From contig JADJLM010000002.1 of assembly GCA_016710135.1 (NCBI GenBank), forward strand, positions 124,001 through 188,000: a DNA stretch of 64,000 nt, read 5' to 3'. The DNA comes from Nitrosomonas sp. Lineage in GTDB: Bacteria > Pseudomonadota > Gammaproteobacteria > Burkholderiales > Nitrosomonadaceae. The notes under the pieces were generated by a model. The model made no database searches. It was not told where the DNA came from and worked only from the letters and a program-made list of their open reading frames with translations. Both the position numbers and the translations under genes were made by a program. Of the stretch, positions 54,673 through 64,000 are shown piece by piece (position 1 is the stretch's first letter; the number at the start of each line of letters is the position of its first letter).

Positions 54673-57489
54673 TCATTGACCAAATACTTCTTCCCAGAGC
54701 TGAAGCACAACCCTGCGTGTATCGTTCAGTTGAGCCGCTTCAATCCGTGCATATGAAATTGGAGCTTCTTTTGCAGATGTGGCGCCCGTCAACTCTGGAT
54801 CGCCACTTAAACGCAAGCGATGTTGTATACGACGATATTCCCGATAAGTTGATAAAACATGCTGGGCCATCTCTGACGGAATCAGGCCAAGATTTCCTGC
54901 CAGTTTCAATAACGCGATATTTCCGATATTACCGGTCAGTTGGGGAAACTGGTTTGAATAGCCTAGCACCAAATACTGCACCATAAACTCGACATCGATA
55001 ATCCCGCCGCGATCATGTTTGATATCGAATAACAACGTGGGATTGGGATGCGCATCCAACATTTTCTCGCGCATCATCAAGATGTCCTGCTTCAGCTTAG
55101 TTAAATCGCGTGACTTACAGAGTATTTCTTTACGGATGGCTTCAAATGCTGCACCTACTCGTTGATCTCCCACTACAAAGCGGGCACGAGTCAGCGCTTG
55201 ATGCTCCCATACCCAGGCTTGATTTTGTTGATACTGTTTAAATGCATCCAAAGAACAAGCCAATAAACCACTCGCGCCTTCTGGGCGCAATCGCAAATCG
55301 GTCTCATACAATCCCCCAGCCGAGGTGTGATTTGTCAACCAAGTATTAATACTTTGGCTCAGCTTGGTATAAACTTCCAGTGCATCAAGATGATTATCGT
55401 CATAGAGAAAAACGATGTCCAAATCTGAGGAATAGCCTAATTCCTTACCCCCTAATTTTCCATAGCCGATGATCGCAAAAACAGGCTGCTCTCGATGTTT
55501 CTTTTTAAGGCCTTGCCAAGCCAGATTTAACACATTCTCCAAGATGAGATCCGCAAGCTCGGTCAAGTGATCACTCAGGGTTTCCAGCAGCAAAATACCT
55601 TCGAGGTCAACTGCAAGTAATTGAAAGACTTGAGCATGTTGAAAGTGCCTTAACACATCCATTTGCCACTCAGTAATATTTTTCTTTGGGCTATTCGCAT
55701 GATTAAGTTGCCGCATAAGCTCAATCCTTAAAGACTTCCAGTCTGGCAACTGATAAAGTCCTTGCGGAGCGAGCAACTCATCAAGCAAGATGGGATGCCT
55801 TCCTAAATAATTACTCGCCCACTGGCTGGAATTGACTAATTTTGTCACACGCGGCAATGTTTGAGGATGTTCTAATAACAAAGCTAAGTAGGCCGCATGC
55901 TGACTAATATGTTCCAGCAACTGCAACATTCGCTCCAGCGTTGATTCAATCGGCGGGAATTGAGCAACTGCCTCAACCAAGGTTGGCATAACTGCGGTGA
56001 TTTTTTGTTGACTTGCCAAAGGCAGTTTCTGAAAAAATTGACTCACGTAAAATTGCTGTATACGCGCGGAAATTTTCTCAGGATCACTAAACCCTAACGT
56101 TGTTAATTGGTGTGTAGCCGCTTTGACTTGCGTCAGATCACTCGGCTGTTCCTGCCAGAGCGCAGTAAGCATATCGTGAGTGGGTGATTTCCGCGGTACT
56201 GCAAAGATCAATTCAAAATGACGTGTAACCTGGTTACGATGAATATCCAATTCATGAAATAAATCAGTTGGATTCGCAAAACCCATTGCTTTTGCCATCA
56301 ATTCTTGATCACCCGTATTATCAGGGATCGATTGCGTTTGCTGATCATCTAAATATTGCAATCGATGTTCGAGTTTACGTAGAAATTGATAGGCATCGAT
56401 TAACTCTTGAATGGTTTGTGATGGCAAAGGCTGTTTTTCAAGTAAGCGATTTAATGCTGTCAGCGTGGGACGAATACACAGGTCAGCATCACGCCCACCT
56501 CGAATCAGCTGAAATACTTGCGTGATAAATTCGATTTCTCGAATTCCACCTGGACCCAGCTTAATATTGCCATGCATCTCGCGCCGATCAACTTCTTTGC
56601 GCAACTGCGCATGAAGACGACGCATCGCTTCGTAAGCTTCAAAATCAAGATATTTCCGGAAAACGAACGGCCGTACAATCTGCTCCATCAGAATTGCCTC
56701 CTCAGCCAATGAACCGACAATCACCCGACTTTTAATCCAAGCATGTCGCTCCCACTCACGTCCTTGAGTCGCAAAATACTCTTCCAACATCGCAAAACTG
56801 CTAGTAAGAGGGCTGTTCTCACCATGCGGTCGTAACCGCATATCAACCCGGAAAACATAGCCATCTACCGTGAAGTCATTCAAGCTGGCAATCAGCTTGC
56901 GACCAACTCGGGTAAAGAACTCATGATTCGAAATCGATTTCTTTCCATTGGTTTCACCTTCCTCAGGATAAAGAAAAATAAGATCAACATCAGAAGAAAC
57001 ATTCAGCTCTCCCCCCCCCAATTTACCCATGGCAACAACCACGAGTTGCCGTGGAGTAGCGCTTTTTTCCCCAATCGGCTGTCCATAACGCTCAGGATCA
57101 GACATCCAAGTTTGATGATGCTTTAACGCGAACTGAATTGTAACTTCAGCAAGTTGGCTCATGGTCGACATGACTTCTGACAAATCCGCAAGACCTGCCA
57201 AGTCACGTGCTGCTAGGCGCAGCAACACTTGCTTACGGAGCTTACGTAGCGCTACATTTAACGCTGCTTCATTCAATGAAGATGAAGCACAGACTGAGTT
57301 TAAAAAACTCAGCATTTCATCCCGCAGAAATTGGGATGCTCCTTTCTCCAAGAAATAAACCTTTAAATCTGGCTCACTTGCTAATAGCCGCTGAACATAG
57401 CGACTAAAAGGTAGAATCTTTTCCAGTATGGATTCAGTTGTCGTGTGGGATCCGTGTAAAATCATGGCAAAATAGGCAGCAAAATTCAC
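54673..57489 (-). CDS. glnE: Bifunctional glutamine synthetase adenylyltransferase/deadenylyltransferase
   Basis: GlnE controls glutamine synthetase by adding and removing AMP. The 938-residue protein has two nucleotidyltransferase domains: the N-terminal one with MGKLGGGELNVSSDVDLIFL near residue 153 and the C-terminal one with GYGKLGGKELGYSSDLDIVF near residue 675. Each is followed by a family helical domain (GPGGIREIEFITQVFQLIRG and DRGGIIDVEFMVQYLVLGYS). Length is standard. It is divergent from yhdP with 158 bp between. Confidence 0.96.
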   Translation of the reverse strand: MNFAAYFAMILHGSHTTTESILEKILPFSRYVQRLLASEPDLKVYFLEKGASQFLRDEMLSFLNSVCASSSLNEAALNVALRKLRKQVLLRLAARDLAGLADLSEVMSTMSQLAEVTIQFALKHHQTWMSDPERYGQPIGEKSATPRQLVVVAMGKLGGGELNVSSDVDLIFLYPEEGETNGKKSISNHEFFTRVGRKLIASLNDFTVDGYVFRVDMRLRPHGENSPLTSSFAMLEEYFATQGREWERHAWIKSRVIVGSLAEEAILMEQIVRPFVFRKYLDFEAYEAMRRLHAQLRKEVDRREMHGNIKLGPGGIREIEFITQVFQLIRGGRDADLCIRPTLTALNRLLEKQPLPSQTIQELIDAYQFLRKLEHRLQYLDDQQTQSIPDNTGDQELMAKAMGFANPTDLFHELDIHRNQVTRHFELIFAVPRKSPTHDMLTALWQEQPSDLTQVKAATHQLTTLGFSDPEKISARIQQFYVSQFFQKLPLASQQKITAVMPTLVEAVAQFPPIESTLERMLQLLEHISQHAAYLALLLEHPQTLPRVTKLVNSSQWASNYLGRHPILLDELLAPQGLYQLPDWKSLRIELMRQLNHANSPKKNITEWQMDVLRHFQHAQVFQLLAVDLEGILLLETLSDHLTELADLILENVLNLAWQGLKKKHREQPVFAIIGYGKLGGKELGYSSDLDIVFLYDDNHLDALEVYTKLSQSINTWLTNHTSAGGLYETDLRLRPEGASGLLACSLDAFKQYQQNQAWVWEHQALTRARFVVGDQRVGAAFEAIRKEILCKSRDLTKLKQDILMMREKMLDAHPNPTLLFDIKHDRGGIIDVEFMVQYLVLGYSNQFPQLTGNIGNIALLKLAGNLGLIPSEMAQHVLSTYREYRRIQHRLRLSGDPELTGATSAKEAPISYARIEAAQLNDTRRVVLQLWEEVFGQ

Positions 57490-57647
57490 AAATCAAGTAT
57501 ATAAGAATTATTGTTAAACCAGCACAATGCATTACCAATTATGAAATGTAATTCTTTATATGATTACGACTGCAGCACAGTTAATTTTGTTGTTTCTGCG
57601 TTAATCTAAGCAAACTGACCATAATTTTTAAGGAACCTGGGATCCCA

Positions 57648-60600
57648 TTGACTCAACAAGCTTCACGTTATCTGCAGCATAGCAATTCGATTGCGCGACT
57701 TCTTGCCGTGTTTCTGTTTACGTTGGTTATCTTTTTCTCTGTCATCATCTTAGCGCTACGTTATTGGATTTTGCCAAATATTGATGATTACCGATTGGAA
57801 ATTGCGCAGATTATCTCAAAAAAGGCACAGCAACTCGTCAGTATCGATCGAATTAATGCTCATTGGAATGGGATGCATCCCTATCTTCAGCTTCAGGGAG
57901 TAAAAGTTTACGATCAAGCAGGCACGCCTGTTTTGATCTTAGCTGAAGTGGAAGGCACATTTTCGTGGCGTTCCTTTCTTCATCAAGAACCACGTTTCCG
58001 CGAAATCAAAATTGATCGCCCAACGCTGGTTATGCGGCGTGATACAAACAATGTGATTCACATCGCCGGAACAAATATCTCCGATCAAGAGAACGATGCA
58101 GAAAATAGCTTTATTGATTGGTTATTGCGTCAGGAAAGACTTGTAATTAACCAAACGGATATCTATTGGCTCGATGAATACCGTGCCGCACCAGCACTAT
58201 ATTTTAAAGTTGTAAATTTGTTACTCTATAACCATAACACAACCCATCGACATCGTTTAGGATTAAAGATTGCTGCGCTAGATAGCGCTGCAATGTCGAT
58301 GGATGTTCGAGGTGATTTTATTGGCAAATCAATCGAGTCGTTCTTGCATTGGCAAGGACGCCTCTATTTTGAATTAAATCAAATTGATCTAGCAGCCTGG
58401 CATCAATGGATTCCGTTTCCTGATGAAATTGATATCAAACAAGGAAAAGGCGCTCTAAGAGGTTGGCTAACCCTAGCCGAAGGCGCTATCAATGATTGGC
58501 TTATTGATACCGCCTTGCATCGAATCAACGCGGACCTAGGTACAAACTTACCCAAACTTGAGCTCGATTTCTTACAAGGACGTATTGGAGTCAAACGATC
58601 TAATCAATCAGGAGGCTTAACTCAAGAATGGACAGCACACCGATTAAACTTCAAATTAGCACATCAACAAATCCTAACAAACCCGATAAATGCTATATGG
58701 CGTAAATACCATGACGCAGAATCGAGTGAAGAATCAAATTATCTGCAAATCGATAAAATCGACGTTGGGACCTGGGCAAATCTGCTCCAATATTTACCAG
58801 TAGATGCATCATTACAAGAGCAGGCCAAAACATACGCTCCTAACGGAAAAATCGAGAGAATGCAGGTTAGCTGGCAGGGGGATTGGTCGAATCCACATGC
58901 CTACCAAATCGACACGCAGTTCATTGATTTATCCTTAGATAATATCCAATTAGGGCATTTGGTCTCAGTCCACGGATTAAGCGGAAGTATTCAAGGAACT
59001 GAACATGAAGGGATACTCAACTTGGATTCTCAATCGGTTTCCTTACAATTATCACAAAAGTTTCCAGAATCGATTGTATTTGATACCCTAGTCGCCAAAG
59101 CGGGTTGGAAAAAAATAGCTGAGCAAGAAAGTATAACCTATCAAATCGACAACTTGGCATTTAACAACTCTAACTTATCCGGATCTGCTATTCGTGGAAG
59201 CTATTTGTATGAGCAAACCAAGTCTGATTGGATCAACTTACAAGGAAATTTAAACCGAGCTGACATCAATTATCTCACTCGTTTATTATCACCGCTTACT
59301 GACAAAACTCAATTCACTTGGATAAACGAGTCATCATTATCAGGGCAGCTGAAACATGCTCAATTTAATATTCAAGGTAACTTAAGCGATACATCTACAA
59401 ACGATTTTTCTTGGTCATTTAAGACAGAAATGGCTAATGTATCTGCCAGCGCTTCAAAACGATGGCCAAGTATCGCTAATATTTCAGGGCACTTGACGGC
59501 TAATCCCACACTAATCAATGCAATCCTGCTAGAAGGTAATATTGAAGCGATTCAAGTCAAAGATATAGCTATCCATACCGTCGATCTCCAGTCAAGGAAA
59601 CCTCTGTTAAAAATAAAAGGCGAAGCAGCAGGAGAGACGGAACAAATCATCCAATTGATCAAAGAATTCCCATTAACGCAGAATGCGCCTGATAGGAATA
59701 TTCCAGGCGAGATAACTGGAAAAGGAAAGCTACAATTTGAATCGACTATTCCCATCCTAACAAAAGAAAAAACCGTTGATATTGATCTAAAAGGGCAGTA
59801 TCAATTTATCAACAATCAATTCGATTTTGGTCCCGAGCTACCGGCTATCAGCAAAGTGAACGGAAAGGTTTCCTTTACACATAACACATGGGATTTCGAT
59901 GAGATCCATGCACAGCTCCTCGGGGGAGCAGTAGTTATCCGCTCCAAGGTACTTAGCAATGATAATAGACAAATTACCTTAGAAGGCCAGGCAAATTTTG
60001 ACCGATTTAACGCGCGCTTTTCCCCAAAAATACCAAGCACCTTAAAGTTTTGGCTACAGCATATTCAAGGCGCTACTGATTGGTCCGCAGCCATCGATAT
60101 AGGCGATAGCCAAATAATGGCTATGCGAATCGCGTCATCACTGCATGGTGCTGCTTCGGTATTACCGGCCCCTTTCTCTAAAACACACGACGAAACGATT
60201 TCTCTTATTTTTACTAAGGCCACAATCGACTCAGCAACCGAAAAGTTGTTTTTCCAATTAGGAGAAAAGGTTACCGCAGAAATTCACCGTGTTCAGGCAG
60301 CACAAGGAGACTTTATTCCGACGCGCGGCATCATAAGATTTGGTAATAGCTCGATGGCACTACCCGACGAAAAATTAACATTAGTGCACGGCTCCATTCC
60401 GATACTAAAATGGGATAAATGGCAAGAAATGCTCAATCAACACAACGAAATTGCTTTGTTATCTCAGCAAAAAAATCGCGGTATCGATGCATTACTCACA
60501 CACCACATACGTCTTGATTTAAGCGTGGGGGCTCTCGATTTCTTGGAAAATCGATTCAATGATTTTATTTTGCATGCAGACAAGCACGGACCGGAATGGA

Positions 60601-61532
60601 ATACCAGTGTAGCAAGTCGAGAGGTGATCGGAAAAATTTACTGGAACGCGGCGGGCAAGAAAAAAGCAACCGCGAGACTAAAAAAATTAGTTGTGCCTGC
60701 GTCCCTTTCAGAAGCTGATTCAACTCAGAATAGAAAATCTGAGTCCCAGAATTGGCCGATTATCGACTTACACGCAGATGAATTTTTTTACAAAAATAAG
60801 CTACTCGGCCAATTAACGTTGTTAGCCGGACAAGAAGAAGAAAATTGGGTGATTGAGCTAATGGAAATTTCCCACAAACATAGTGTCTTCACTGCCAATG
60901 GTATCTGGAAAAATCAGAAGAAGCCTTTTCCAATGCAGGCGAAGATCAGATTAACGACTAGCGATATTGGTAAGTTCCTCAACCGGGTTGGTTACCCTGA
61001 TCGTGTCGCACGAGGCGAAGGAAATCTGGAAGGTCATCTCTCATGGGAAGGAAAACCTTTTTCAATTGACTTTACAACGCTATCAGGACAATTGAAGCTA
61101 ACCGCTAAGCACGGGCAATTTACTAAATTTAAGCCCGGCGTGAGTAAATTATTAGGTATTTTCGATCTCAAAGCGCTGCCACGCAGGCTCACATTTGATT
61201 TTTATGATATTTTTAGTCAAGGTTTTGGTTTCGATGATATTCTTGGAAATGTTAGAATTGATCATGGGATCGCAACCTTTGGAGATTTAGAAATTGCGGG
61301 AAGCTCTGCCTATCTGACGGTTTCAGGAGAAATTAATCTTGATCATGAAACGCAATCGTTGCGAATAAAGATGTTTCCATCATTGGGATTAGTTACGCCG
61401 GTAATTGGAATAGCTTCAATGATTGCAGACCTTTCACTCAAAGATCCATTTGGAAAAATAATGTTTAATGAATATGCCATAACAGGAACATGGAATGAGC
61501 CGCTGGTCGAGGAACTATCTGAGGAGAACTGA
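57648..61532 (+). CDS. yhdP: YhdP family AsmA-like envelope protein
   Basis: YhdP proteins span the periplasm and affect phospholipid traffic to the outer membrane. The 1294-residue protein has an N-terminal anchor (LLAVFLFTLVIFFSVIILAL), long beta-rich AsmA-like/DUF3971 sequence, and the conserved C-terminal region TLSGQLKLTAKHGQFTKFKP, LLGIFDLKALPRRLTFDFYD and GFGFDDILGNVRIDHGIATF. The frame starts at a TTG at 57648 (MTQQASRYLQ) after AAGGA, 12 nt upstream; no ATG fits better. The following nitrilase and tldD genes keep the common proteobacterial order. Confidence 0.92.
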   Translation: MTQQASRYLQHSNSIARLLAVFLFTLVIFFSVIILALRYWILPNIDDYRLEIAQIISKKAQQLVSIDRINAHWNGMHPYLQLQGVKVYDQAGTPVLILAEVEGTFSWRSFLHQEPRFREIKIDRPTLVMRRDTNNVIHIAGTNISDQENDAENSFIDWLLRQERLVINQTDIYWLDEYRAAPALYFKVVNLLLYNHNTTHRHRLGLKIAALDSAAMSMDVRGDFIGKSIESFLHWQGRLYFELNQIDLAAWHQWIPFPDEIDIKQGKGALRGWLTLAEGAINDWLIDTALHRINADLGTNLPKLELDFLQGRIGVKRSNQSGGLTQEWTAHRLNFKLAHQQILTNPINAIWRKYHDAESSEESNYLQIDKIDVGTWANLLQYLPVDASLQEQAKTYAPNGKIERMQVSWQGDWSNPHAYQIDTQFIDLSLDNIQLGHLVSVHGLSGSIQGTEHEGILNLDSQSVSLQLSQKFPESIVFDTLVAKAGWKKIAEQESITYQIDNLAFNNSNLSGSAIRGSYLYEQTKSDWINLQGNLNRADINYLTRLLSPLTDKTQFTWINESSLSGQLKHAQFNIQGNLSDTSTNDFSWSFKTEMANVSASASKRWPSIANISGHLTANPTLINAILLEGNIEAIQVKDIAIHTVDLQSRKPLLKIKGEAAGETEQIIQLIKEFPLTQNAPDRNIPGEITGKGKLQFESTIPILTKEKTVDIDLKGQYQFINNQFDFGPELPAISKVNGKVSFTHNTWDFDEIHAQLLGGAVVIRSKVLSNDNRQITLEGQANFDRFNARFSPKIPSTLKFWLQHIQGATDWSAAIDIGDSQIMAMRIASSLHGAASVLPAPFSKTHDETISLIFTKATIDSATEKLFFQLGEKVTAEIHRVQAAQGDFIPTRGIIRFGNSSMALPDEKLTLVHGSIPILKWDKWQEMLNQHNEIALLSQQKNRGIDALLTHHIRLDLSVGALDFLENRFNDFILHADKHGPEWNTSVASREVIGKIYWNAAGKKKATARLKKLVVPASLSEADSTQNRKSESQNWPIIDLHADEFFYKNKLLGQLTLLAGQEEENWVIELMEISHKHSVFTANGIWKNQKKPFPMQAKIRLTTSDIGKFLNRVGYPDRVARGEGNLEGHLSWEGKPFSIDFTTLSGQLKLTAKHGQFTKFKPGVSKLLGIFDLKALPRRLTFDFYDIFSQGFGFDDILGNVRIDHGIATFGDLEIAGSSAYLTVSGEINLDHETQSLRIKMFPSLGLVTPVIGIASMIADLSLKDPFGKIMFNEYAITGTWNEPLVEELSEEN

Positions 61533-61582
61533 TAAAACGTGAATACGCTACAAGTTACATCTGCTATTCTGGGAGTTAGAGG

Positions 61583-62445
61583 GTGTTAAACAACGCAAAT
61601 TCTTTCCCTTCATCGAATTCAGATAAAGAAGAAAACCCCAAAATACGGGTTGCTGCAGTTCAGATGGCTTCTGGCCCTAGTGTTTCTGCAAATTTGGAGG
61701 AAGCGTTACGCTTAATCGAACTCGCGGTCACGCAACAAGCAAAACTCGTCGTACTCCCTGAATACTTTTGCATCATGGGAATGCAAGATACCGACAAACT
61801 CAAGGTTCGTGAAAAATCAGGGGAAGGTATGATACAAACTTTTTGAGTGAAACTGCTAAACGGTTTCGAATATGGCTTATTGGTGGTTCAGTTCCACTCA
61901 TTTCCCAAATCCCCGATAAAATTTTTAATAGCTGCTTAGTTTATGATGATACTGGCGAACAAGTTGCTCGCTATGACAAGATTCATTTATTTGGCTTCTC
62001 ACACGGTAATGAGCGTTTTGCAGAAGAAAAAACCATTAAAGCAGGTGATAAAGTTGTTGCGATTGACTCTCCATTCGGTCGAATTGGGCTTTCAATTTGC
62101 TACGATCTACGTTTTCCTGAACTCTACCGAATGATGGGGAAGATTGATATCATTTTGGCTCCATCTGCTTTTACTGCTATTACCGGAAAAGCACATTGGG
62201 AAACTTTAATTCGCGCACGAGCCATTGAGAATCAGGCCTATGTGATTGCACCCGCGCAAGGTGGATATCATGTCAATGGACGCGAAACCAACGGAGATAG
62301 CATGATCGTCGATCCTTGGGGGGGGATAATGAACCGTTTATCACGCGGTCCAGGTGTAGTCGTTGCGGCTATTGATCCAGCCTATCAGGCCAGTGTCAGA
62401 ACAAGTTTACCAGCGCTTGAACATCGTTGCCTCTATCCACAATAA
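61583..62445 (+). CDS. Carbon-nitrogen hydrolase, Nit family (single-base frameshift near 61836)
   Basis: The first part starts at GTG 61583 and contains the catalytic Glu in AKLVVLPEYFCIMG. The second contains the catalytic Lys in ARYDKIHLFGF and the catalytic Cys in GLSICYDLRFPELYR, then GKAHWETLIRARAIENQAYV. The frame breaks after GMIQ in an AAA run; one added A gives MIQNFLSETAKRF, the expected family linker. Joined length is about 287 residues. It is likely a deaminated-glutathione amidase or related nitrilase-like amidase; substrate is not certain. It is 50 bp after yhdP and 62 bp before tldD. Confidence 0.88.
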
Positions 62446-62507
62446 ATTGAGATGCGCCCCTATAATAACGTAAAGCAAAGTAGCAGTAATAAACAATCAT
62501 AGATAAC

Positions 62508-63986
62508 ATGGTAAATCATAAAACGGATATGCAAATAAATAGGAAGGAGCACTTTTCTATTGCAGAACGCTGCCTGCTAACCCCATTTCGATTGGATACT
62601 CATCAGTTAGATCAAGTGTTTGGGGAAATACTATCGCACCATATAGATTATGCTGATCTCTATTTCCAGCATAGCCGAACTGAAGGTTGGGTTCTTGAAG
62701 AAGGAATTGTTAAGTCTGGAAGCTTTAACATCGATCAAGGTGTTGGTGTCCGCGCCTTAAGTGGTGAAAAAACAGCCTTTGCTTATTCTGATGATAGCAG
62801 TACTTCAGCTTTACTCTCTGCTGCTAAAGCAACTCGCGCTATCGCAAATCAGGGAAATTCATCTTCTACGCGTATCATCACCCACAATAATGATCATCAC
62901 CCGCTGCTTTACTTACCGCATGATCCAATCGCGAGCATTACCGATAACGAAAAAGTTCAACTACTTGAAAAACTAGAAAAATACGCGCGCGCCCTCGATA
63001 ATCGCATTATCCAAGTATTAGCCTCCTTATCTGGCGAATATGAAGTCATCATGGTAATTCGGAGCGACGGCAAGCTCGTCGCTGATGTTAGGCCACTAGT
63101 ACGAGTTTCTCTCCAAGTAATCGCGGAAGAAAATGGAAGACGTGAGCAAGGTGTAGCCGGTGGTGGGGGTCGTTTCGATTATTCCTATTTCACCAATGAA
63201 ATATTGAGTAATTATGCACAACAAGCCGTTCATCAAGCGATCATCAATTTAAGTGCAAAACCTGCACCGGCTGGTACAATGACGGTTGTACTTGGCAGCG
63301 GATGGCCTGGTATCTTATTACATGAGGCAATTGGTCATGGATTAGAAGGCGATTTTAATCGAAAAGGTAGCTCTGCTTTTTCCAACCGCATCGGAGAGCG
63401 GGTCGCTGCGGATGGAGTAACGGTGGTTGATGATGGAACACTGATCAATCGGAGAGGATCCCTTACAGTAGATGATGAGGGGAATCCCGCTCAAAATACG
63501 GTCCTTATTGAAAATGGGGTACTCCGAGGTTATTTGCAAGACAGCTTAAACGCTCGATTAATGAAGCAGCCTCTCACCGGTAACGGAAGGCGTGAATCTT
63601 TCGCACACATCCCTATGCCACGTATGACTAATACCTATATGTTGAATGGCGATAAAGCGCCTGAAGAAATTATCGCTTCAGTTAAGCAAGGTCTTTACGC
63701 AGCGAATTTTGGAGGAGGACAAGTTGACATCACAAGTGGAAAATTTGTTTTTTCTGCTGCGGAAGCGTATATGATAGAAAACGGAAAAATTACTTATCCG
63801 GTAAAAGGGGCAACCTTAATTGGAAATGGCCCAGATGTTCTCACGCGTGTTTCTATGATCGGCAATGATTTGTCGCTTGACCCTGGTGTTGGAACGTGCG
63901 GAAAGGAAGGTCAGAGTGTTCCGGTAGGTGTTGGGCAGCCCACATTGCGCATCGATGGATTAACTATCGGTGGCACAGGTAATTAA
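62508..63986 (+). CDS. tldD: Metalloprotease TldD
   Basis: TldD with TldE (PmbA) forms a zinc protease that matures peptide antibiotics and degrades antitoxins. The 492-residue protein has the N-terminal substrate-groove region (HIDYADLYFQHSRTEGWVLE) and the metal-site motif GILLHEAIGHGLEGDFNRKG (HExxxH) near residue 268. The third metal ligand region is VGTCGKEGQSVPVGVGQPTL near the C-terminus. It ends TIGGTGN-stop and is complete. A second in-frame ATG lies 8 codons after the start. No pmbA gene is in the window. Confidence 0.95.
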   Translation: MVNHKTDMQINRKEHFSIAERCLLTPFRLDTHQLDQVFGEILSHHIDYADLYFQHSRTEGWVLEEGIVKSGSFNIDQGVGVRALSGEKTAFAYSDDSSTSALLSAAKATRAIANQGNSSSTRIITHNNDHHPLLYLPHDPIASITDNEKVQLLEKLEKYARALDNRIIQVLASLSGEYEVIMVIRSDGKLVADVRPLVRVSLQVIAEENGRREQGVAGGGGRFDYSYFTNEILSNYAQQAVHQAIINLSAKPAPAGTMTVVLGSGWPGILLHEAIGHGLEGDFNRKGSSAFSNRIGERVAADGVTVVDDGTLINRRGSLTVDDEGNPAQNTVLIENGVLRGYLQDSLNARLMKQPLTGNGRRESFAHIPMPRMTNTYMLNGDKAPEEIIASVKQGLYAANFGGGQVDITSGKFVFSAAEAYMIENGKITYPVKGATLIGNGPDVLTRVSMIGNDLSLDPGVGTCGKEGQSVPVGVGQPTLRIDGLTIGGTGN

Positions 63987-64000
63987 AGTAGCAGGGAAAA

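Noticed and set aside
1..64000. tRNA or rRNA genes
   Set aside because: I looked for T-arm GGTTCRANYCC patterns and rRNA-like blocks by eye and saw none; a covariance search would be needed to be certain.

Overview
The window looks like chromosome of a low-to-moderate GC betaproteobacterium, most likely a Nitrosomonas-type ammonia oxidiser. This rests on the gene order leuC - entericidin - leuD - leuB - asd - fimV - truA - trpF - trpB - trpA - accD - folC - dedD - cvpA - purF - metZ, which is characteristic of the class, and on the protein style; no rRNA or amoA-type marker is present, so the genus is an inference.

Layout. 1-2.0 kb: a glyoxalase-like gene cut by an IS481-family element, followed by a broken IS1595-family transposase. 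2.0-3.6 kb: an old-yellow-enzyme reductase and a DoxX protein. 3.6-4.2 kb: a relic stretch. 4.2-21.1 kb: one long minus-strand housekeeping block (leucine, aspartate-semialdehyde, tryptophan, fatty acid, folate and purine synthesis, methionine sulfhydrylation, FimV, TruA). 21.3-26.7 kb: plus-strand acetyl-CoA synthetase, a metallo-beta-lactamase-fold hydrolase, and an L,D-transpeptidase/MepK-like peptidoglycan pair. 26.7-38.0 kb: an accessory surface/secretion region with a CAP-RTX protein, a FecR-TPR-beta-barrel gene split by IS481, a hydrophobic orphan, two GVxG-repeat proteins, a second RTX protein and a YiiX-like hydrolase. 38.0-42.6 kb: a YqaA membrane protein and the ydbL-ynbE-ydbH envelope set. 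42.6-50.0 kb: a signalling-to-surface module made of a CHASE2-cyclase, a Crp-like regulator, a second FecR-TPR-beta-barrel gene and a lipoprotein. 51.0-53.9 kb: a nested graveyard of mobile elements (IS66, group II intron, IS3, IS481) ending in a decayed outer-membrane gene. 54.0-64 kb: a type IV pilin, glnE, yhdP, a nitrilase and tldD.

The most interesting system is at 42.6-50.0 kb. A sensor cyclase and a Crp-like regulator with CRP-like DNA-contact residues sit beside a very large protein that joins a FecR domain, TPR repeats and a TonB-receptor-like barrel. A perfect TGTGA-N6-TCACA box lies between the divergent regulator and barrel genes. A paralogue of the barrel gene at 28.4-33.1 kb is interrupted by IS481; removing the IS and one 7-bp target copy restores an in-frame gene.

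Caution: about nine genes, including essential-type ones (trpA, leuC, metZ), are each broken by one single-base indel, mostly in a homopolymer run. I read these as sequence or assembly errors rather than biology and describe the genes as joined.
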